Shown here in pieces: positions 59,037 to 64,000 of a stretch of 64,000 nucleotides of DNA. Numbering within the stretch: the first letter of the stretch is position 1; each line of letters begins with the position of its first letter. The stretch comes from Dreissena polymorpha (Eukaryota > Mollusca > Bivalvia > Myida > Dreissenidae). The position numbers and the translations under genes are program-made. The stretch lies in contig NC_068360.1 in assembly GCF_020536995.1 (NCBI RefSeq), positions 91,182,919-91,246,918 on the forward strand. Reading direction: 5' to 3'. The notes beneath the pieces were generated by a model that was not told where the DNA came from, searched no databases, and saw only the letters and a list, made by a program, of their open reading frames with translations.

Positions 59037-59592
59037 TCATTTAATTACATTGGAAGAACATGATATATTGTCGAAATTATACTTGGGTAACACTTCTGTA
59101 ACAAATACAAAGCCTGGTGACACAATAGACAACTGCAAACGCAATTCATCAAGTTTGTTTTGGAGCTGATCTGCATTAGTATACATGCACTTACATCTTT
59201 CTGCAATTGATTCTGTTAAAACTGTTTTCGCGACAATAGTGGAATCAATACTTCGGTTAATATCACAGGGTTCCTGTTCACTTATTGATTTAAAATCACA
59301 CGTGATTAGACTAGAGTTAATTGCTTGACACTGTTTATGCCTATACTGCAAATCATTGCTCTGATTACTGTTTAAAATCTCATTGTTTTCAGACAAAGAG
59401 TCATTAACACAACTTGAAAAGCTTTCAACGAAAGAACTGTGATTAACACAACTTGAAAAACTGTCAACGAAAGAACTGTGGTGAACACTTGAAACTGGAA
59501 CACTAACTCTATTTACAGTTTCTTTAAATTTATCATAGACGAAATGGCCGACCCGGCTCTGAAATGCCCGGTGTCGCCATTGTGCTATTCAC
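59037..59592 (-). pseudogene. LINE ORF2 N-terminal fragment (start of endonuclease domain)
   Basis: The minus-strand frame is open for about 185 codons. It ends with RCKCMYTNADQLQNKLDELR, LSIVSPGFVFVTEVLPKYNF and a stop. YTNA..L.NK..EL......P....TE.LPK is the start of the apurinic-like endonuclease of CR1/jockey-type LINEs. Before it lies a low-complexity part with two copies of NHSSFVESFSSCV (a 50-bp DNA duplication). The rest of the endonuclease and the reverse transcriptase are absent. Confidence 0.65.
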
Positions 59593-59877
59593 AAGACTAT
59601 CTGATCTTCTTTCCACTATTTCCCCTCTAAAAATAATTAAATCATGATTTTTCTCTTCCAACTTTCGCTTCTCCAGTTCCCTTTTGAGATTCATATTCTT
59701 TATTCTCTCTTCTTTAGTCTGATCCGGGGTTATGAAAATCTTGCTCCATCTGTGAGCATAAACTTGCCCTATCTTCGCCCTCAGATACCTTGTCCCCCCT
59801 AGACTTCATGTTCATCGCATGTGTGATAAAAAATAATACAATAAGCGCCATAATTTCGTCCGGGTAACCTGCAACGC

Positions 59878-60064
59878 ACATGATGACGTATGCACCACAC
59901 GTGATGACACATGCACCACACGTGATGACGCATGCAACACACATGATGACGCATGCACCACACGTGATGACGTATGCTTCACACGTGATGACGCATGCAC
60001 CACACGTGATGACGCATGCACCACACGTGATGACGCATGCAACACGACGACGCATGCAACACAA
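59878..60064 (+). repeat. 21-bp minisatellite with CACGTG and GCATGC palindromes
   Basis: About nine units of TGATGACGCATGCACCACACG. Each contains a complete or near-complete E-box (CACGTG) at the unit junction and GCATGC. The minus strand is open across the array as a repeated 7-residue unit (ACVITCG), which I regard as a by-product because no conserved protein flanks it. Confidence 0.85.
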
Positions 60065-60164
60065 ATGATGATTATGTTCATAAATATATATTCTTTTATC
60101 TAGAATCAAACCGTTCATAGCCGTGTTAATTGATTTTTTTCCTATATTACGGACCATAATCACA

Positions 60165-60845
60165 ATTATTGCATGTTATTTAATCTCTCTTGTAAACATG
60201 GCTACCATGCTGAACATATGTTTATCTGTGTTATCATGATTCAAATTAATCCAGTGGATTTCTTGATAGCCTTTTCTGAAAACAAGAAAAAGAAAACGCA
60301 CTCAAATGCCCTTACCGTGTTATCTCGAATCAAATGCTCAGATAATATTACAAGTTCTGTCCTTATGAAACACACCGTCTCGTTAAATGTCTTCAAACAA
60401 TAAGTTTATATATTTAAACAATTTTTTTTGCTAGAAAATTAGCTTTTTTACCGAGTTTAAGTCAATTTATTGGAACAGTTTTGTTTTCTCACACAAATGA
60501 CACTTTATCACGTGTTAACAATTGAATAAAAATAAATGTTGAATGTTTCATTTCATGTTTAACTGGTAAACGAAGTGTATTTGTTCACGCATAATCTATT
60601 TCCAATTAGTGGAACTTTCGTTAAAATAAAAGTACATTTGTATTATAATTTAACAAAAGCAGTTATTCATACAATTACAAGCAACTGCCCTACCCCCACA
60701 ACCCCTGGAAAATCGGTTTACATGTAAACACATCATTGATGAGGTTTTGGCACAATTTATGTACGCGCAAAAGATTGTTTTGTTTTAAACAGGATTCATT
60801 CGTGCAAAACCGAGGCGATAATTCAAGCAAATTAACATTTATTCT
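60165..60845. other. No feature seen
   Basis: AT-rich DNA without coding or repeat signal that I could support. Confidence 0.4.
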
Positions 60846-60849
60846 GTCC

Positions 60850-61068
60850 CTGAATGGGACGTGAAGGTCTCTGACGAATTGTTCGATGATTTTTTGTATG
60901 AACATATTCTTGTCGGTGTTCATCCGGTCCCTGCACAATCATGATGAGAGCCTCTCGTCGGACATGGTGGATCTTAGCCATGTCTTGACTCGTCACAGCG
61001 TGCTAAATGATCGTTCCACCGTACAAGTGGTTGCGGACAGGGTTAGTAATATGAACATCGTCTCATGC
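60850..61068 (-). pseudogene. hAT transposase C-terminal (dimerisation) fragment
   Basis: The minus strand reads HETMFILLTLSATTCTVERS, FSTL, a stop, RVKTWLRSTMSDERLSS, a stop, then LCRDRMNTDKNMF. This matches the hAT dimerisation domain (LLTLP.TTCTAERSFS.L.R.KTWLRSTM...RL..L). Two in-frame stops and the lack of the upstream catalytic region show a dead remnant. Similar proteins include the ZNF862/ZMYM-like hAT group. Confidence 0.85.
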
Positions 61069-61129
61069 ACTGCTGGAAACAAATCCGTTGTTTTAACCAA
61101 GCAAACAAAATCTTACTCATTCTGTTGAA

Positions 61130-63070
61130 TGGATTCATTCTTGGTCATGTCCTAAAACGACACCTTCATTTATTCAAATTAGGTAATAAATACAATCACT
61201 GACTATATGTAAACATCTCTATTTATTTGCAGAAAGGTACTTATTAAACTCACAAATCTAAGTTGGCTTATTCTGTTAAGTGCACACAATTACTATACAT
61301 TACGCTGATTTAAATAAGCAGCACCCACAATTGAAAAATACGCACATTTGCACGTTCACCCATTTTTGATTTTCTGAAAAGGGCTTGACAATAAGTGATA
61401 ACGGTAGATAATACGACTATTTAGAAAACGTGATTTCGTTATTCAAAGTCCGAACATTTAATTATTGTTTGTAGCCTTCCTTTCAGCATTTAATTAAATC
61501 GCGTACAAATATCCTCTTTGAAATCGGTTAAAATAACATAACAATAGATTTGTTGAAGGCTTAGCTATGTGGTTCATTTTTTAAGATAAGCGAATTGTAC
61601 GCAAAACTACTCTTGCATAGAATGTAGCATTTGCTAAACTAAAAAAGATTCATTTATTTATTGTTTTCAAATAATATTATTAAATAATGCGAGGTTTAAA
61701 GGAACTTGTTCACTGATTTCGTATTTTACAAATCATTTAATGTATTTAGCCTTTTTTAATGTATATTCGGTCATCTTAGAGTTAAAATCACTATTTGATA
61801 CTTAGTGAGCACACAAGTGAGACGTAAATATTTTTTTATATCTACATGCATACAACAAAATAAAGGAAATACAATTCACCTATTGAATATTTCCGCAATA
61901 GCAGGCCAAACGAAGAAAGAGACCGTAGCAAACCTGATTTGTTATTATCTTTCCTGTCAATCTGTTCAGTCACCATTACGATAGAAAAACACTAAACTTG
62001 TGTAATAAGGATGTAATTTACTAAATCAATCTGCTGTTAGACTGATAAACATCCAAATACTAGTAAAAAGTGAATGTTTTCAAAAGCATTGGCATTTACA
62101 CATCATTTGTAGATGATGTTTTACCAAAATTATATTTTTGTATATTTTATATAACTGATGTGTTTTGAAGCAAATAACAACATCGATGCGATAGAAATTT
62201 TCCAAATAAAAATTAAATCAAGTTTAAAAGTATGTCATACTATACAGATATGGGATTTGTCGAACCTATATGAATGGGTGAAATTATAAGAAAGAGGTTT
62301 ACTAACAATAATAAATTAGTTGCAGTAGTCTGCACGTTTATAATTGCGAGAATTGTAAATAATCTTGCCTTCAAATAAATTCGAACCAGACTTCTGGAGA
62401 AACCCATCTCGTAACCAAGGCATTGCTCAGGCTTTTTTACAAATTATCGATCAATAGCATTATAAACGCTTTATTATTTTACCGATTTTGATCGTTGGTT
62501 AACCATAAATGAACTGTTTATTTTATAAAATTCTTCGACGATGACGTTTCTTAACGTTTTTTCATAATAATGTATGCTAAACATTATGGTAAGGATCTAG
62601 AAACTAAATAAATAAGTCATCTTGCCAAACTTTAAATAAAACGGGTTTTGATTTTGTTTTGATATCATCCACGATGTGTATTGAGATATAGGATTCTGAA
62701 AAAAAAAACAGGTGTTTTAGAACCATGTAGTTGACGTTTTACTTGATAGAAATAAAGACACATTAAGTTATGTAACATGGAATAAACTTCAAGTCATGTA
62801 ACATGAAATAAACGTTTGCTTTACGCCCTAATCATAAGTTGTTATTTTATGCTTTCCGATGGTTTAAAGAGAAATATCATTGAAAATAAAACTGTTATTT
62901 CATTGTTTTAAACAGAGAAAAATAACAGTGACTAATATCGATATTTTTCACTGTTTTAATGTGATGTTTTTTCGACAAAATGACGTCATAAATCCAGCGA
63001 AATTATCAAGTCAAACTCTTTTACAATGTCAATAAACGTTAGTTGCAAAAAGCATTAAATAAAAAGAAAA
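61130..63070. other. No feature seen
   Basis: Very AT-rich DNA. No gene, RNA or tandem repeat is supported. Confidence 0.45.
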
Positions 63071-63072
63071 GT

Positions 63073-63212
63073 TGTTGGATTCGATGGAATTTCGATTTAA
63101 ATACGCTCGTGGTCATAAAATACATATTTTCACTCGTGGCTGCGCCACTCGTTAAAATATTATTTTATATGATCACTCGTGAAATAAAATCGATATTCCA
63201 TCGAATCCAACA
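63073..63212. mobile_element. Short fold-back element with TGTTGGATTCGATGGAAT ends
   Basis: TGTTGGATTCGATGGAAT at 63073 is mirrored by ATTCCATCGAATCCAACA ending at 63212. The centre holds a second small palindrome, CTCGTGGCTGCGCCACTCG. Length is 140 bp, non-coding. Confidence 0.8.
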
Positions 63213-63780
63213 GCAAAGACCTATAGTCTTTGCCAACAGATATCCTCTATATATCCAGATAAAATACCTTATCATCTTTCCTATTGACAAGGTTTCCCAA
63301 TATCAAATATAGATGAAATGAAGATCACAAAGATATATTTCTTTTATTTTTGAGTCGTTTACATTCAATTTTAATAAAATTCAATGTTATTTTTAAAATA
63401 TACTTATTCGTCTGTGCAGGGCAAAAGTATTTTTTGTCAAGGCTCAAGTAAATGTTAGTAAAATAGCTCATACAAGATCTCACGAAGAAAGTTTTATTCT
63501 CACTAAGATTTTCAAAAGGATGATTAGTTTATCTGGATCGGTGAATAAAACTAGGCAACAATCAATGCTTTCAGGTGAAGCGCTACTTGGATTTATCTCA
63601 AGTGCAATTTTAAGCTAATAATTGAGCTCATGTTCCTGCTTGAGTTTTTATATAGATATTAAGATATTGTGATTTTCATAAGCATATGCTTAATTGTTTA
63701 AATCAGTATTAAATTATTGAATTGAAACTGTGTACGTATTTTAACAAAATATATTTTAGCAATATATATATTTATATATA
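63213..63780. other. No feature seen
   Basis: AT-rich non-coding DNA before the retroelement fragment at the window edge. Confidence 0.4.
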
Positions 63781-63784
63781 TAGG

Positions 63785-64000
63785 ACAGATACAGAAGCCG
63801 TTACCAGACGGTACCATCATATTTTGTTTGGATGTGAAGGCTCTTTACCCCAGCGTACCAAGAGAGTGCGGTAGTAACTGAAGCTCTCAATCGGCGAGTG
63901 CAACCGGAAGTTCCAACCAACGACATGATCATAATGATGGACAATGTCCTAAATAACAACACCATTTCATTCAATGGATACCACATGCAAAATGAAGTAA
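63785..64000 (+). pseudogene. Penelope-like reverse transcriptase fragment (runs off the window)
   Basis: The plus strand encodes LPDGTIIFCLDVKALYPSVP, and further on PEVPTNDMIIMMDNVLNNNT and FNGYHMQNEV. The LDVKALYPSVP block is the catalytic-palm entry of Penelope-like reverse transcriptases (LDV..LY...P), and the later piece fits the following segment. The copy looks broken within the visible part; the rest lies beyond the window. Confidence 0.7.

Noticed and set aside
59714-60163. 149-codon minus-strand ORF with ITCGACV repeats as a secreted repeat protein
   Set aside because: The repetitive part is the 21-bp minisatellite and the flanks show no signal peptide or domain.

Overview
The window looks like genomic DNA of a bivalve mollusc. 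It is AT-rich, has long introns, and is packed with the short tandem-unit repeats typical of bivalves (units rich in GACCTTGACC / CAAGGTCA, tails of GACGGACAGACGG, GTCCCC...GGGGAC ends). The repeat vocabulary resembles Dreissena, but that genus call is from memory. Host genes are sparse: the last coding exon of cactin at 1857-1982, and a probable first coding exon of an unidentified gene on the minus strand at 55133-55256.

The centrepiece is a candidate complete DNA transposon of about 22.4 kb at 15160-37573. Its ends are 43-bp terminal inverted repeats (40/43 identical) built from an iterated motif like CGTAAAATATGCAAG; more copies of the motif run through the left arm to about 24.9 kb. It carries two intact convergent spliced genes. 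On the plus strand, 25651-32481 reads as 13 exons with every junction in phase, giving a 1026-residue DDE-type transposase (DUF6589-like) with an N-terminal CxxC zinc module and two PHD fingers lying between the second and third putative catalytic acids. On the minus strand, 36460-33954 reads as 5 in-phase exons giving a 433-residue RecQ-like superfamily 2 helicase with a cysteine-rich tail. The gene pair best fits the helicase-bearing branch of the Academ superfamily (AcademH, from memory).

Layout: 1-15 kb holds cactin's 3' end, nested MITE/SINE-like repeats, a perfectly folding tRNA-like sequence and a decayed Tigger/pogo transposase. 15-37.6 kb is the giant transposon, itself invaded by smaller repeats and a hAT5-like element. 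37.6-40.5 kb is a second inverted-repeat element whose ends are also made of an iterated motif (GTCAACTCGCAC); it contains a hAT5-like element that contains a TTAA-flanked element. 40.7-44.8 kb is a GATA microsatellite followed by a 190-bp satellite with an A-B-C higher-order pattern. 47.3-49.5 kb is a 29-bp minisatellite grown inside a dispersed repeat. 49.8-54.6 kb holds two copies of a repeat with about 145-bp internal units and a tRNA-Ser-like sequence. 55.9-58.9 kb is a TA microsatellite hit by two hAT5-like elements. 59-64 kb has fragments of a LINE, a hAT transposase and a Penelope-like reverse transcriptase, and a 21-bp minisatellite.

In the giant element the transposase would bind the repeated end motifs and cut and join DNA; the PHD fingers could read chromatin; the helicase could open or process the ends. 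These roles are inferred from families, not shown by the sequence.
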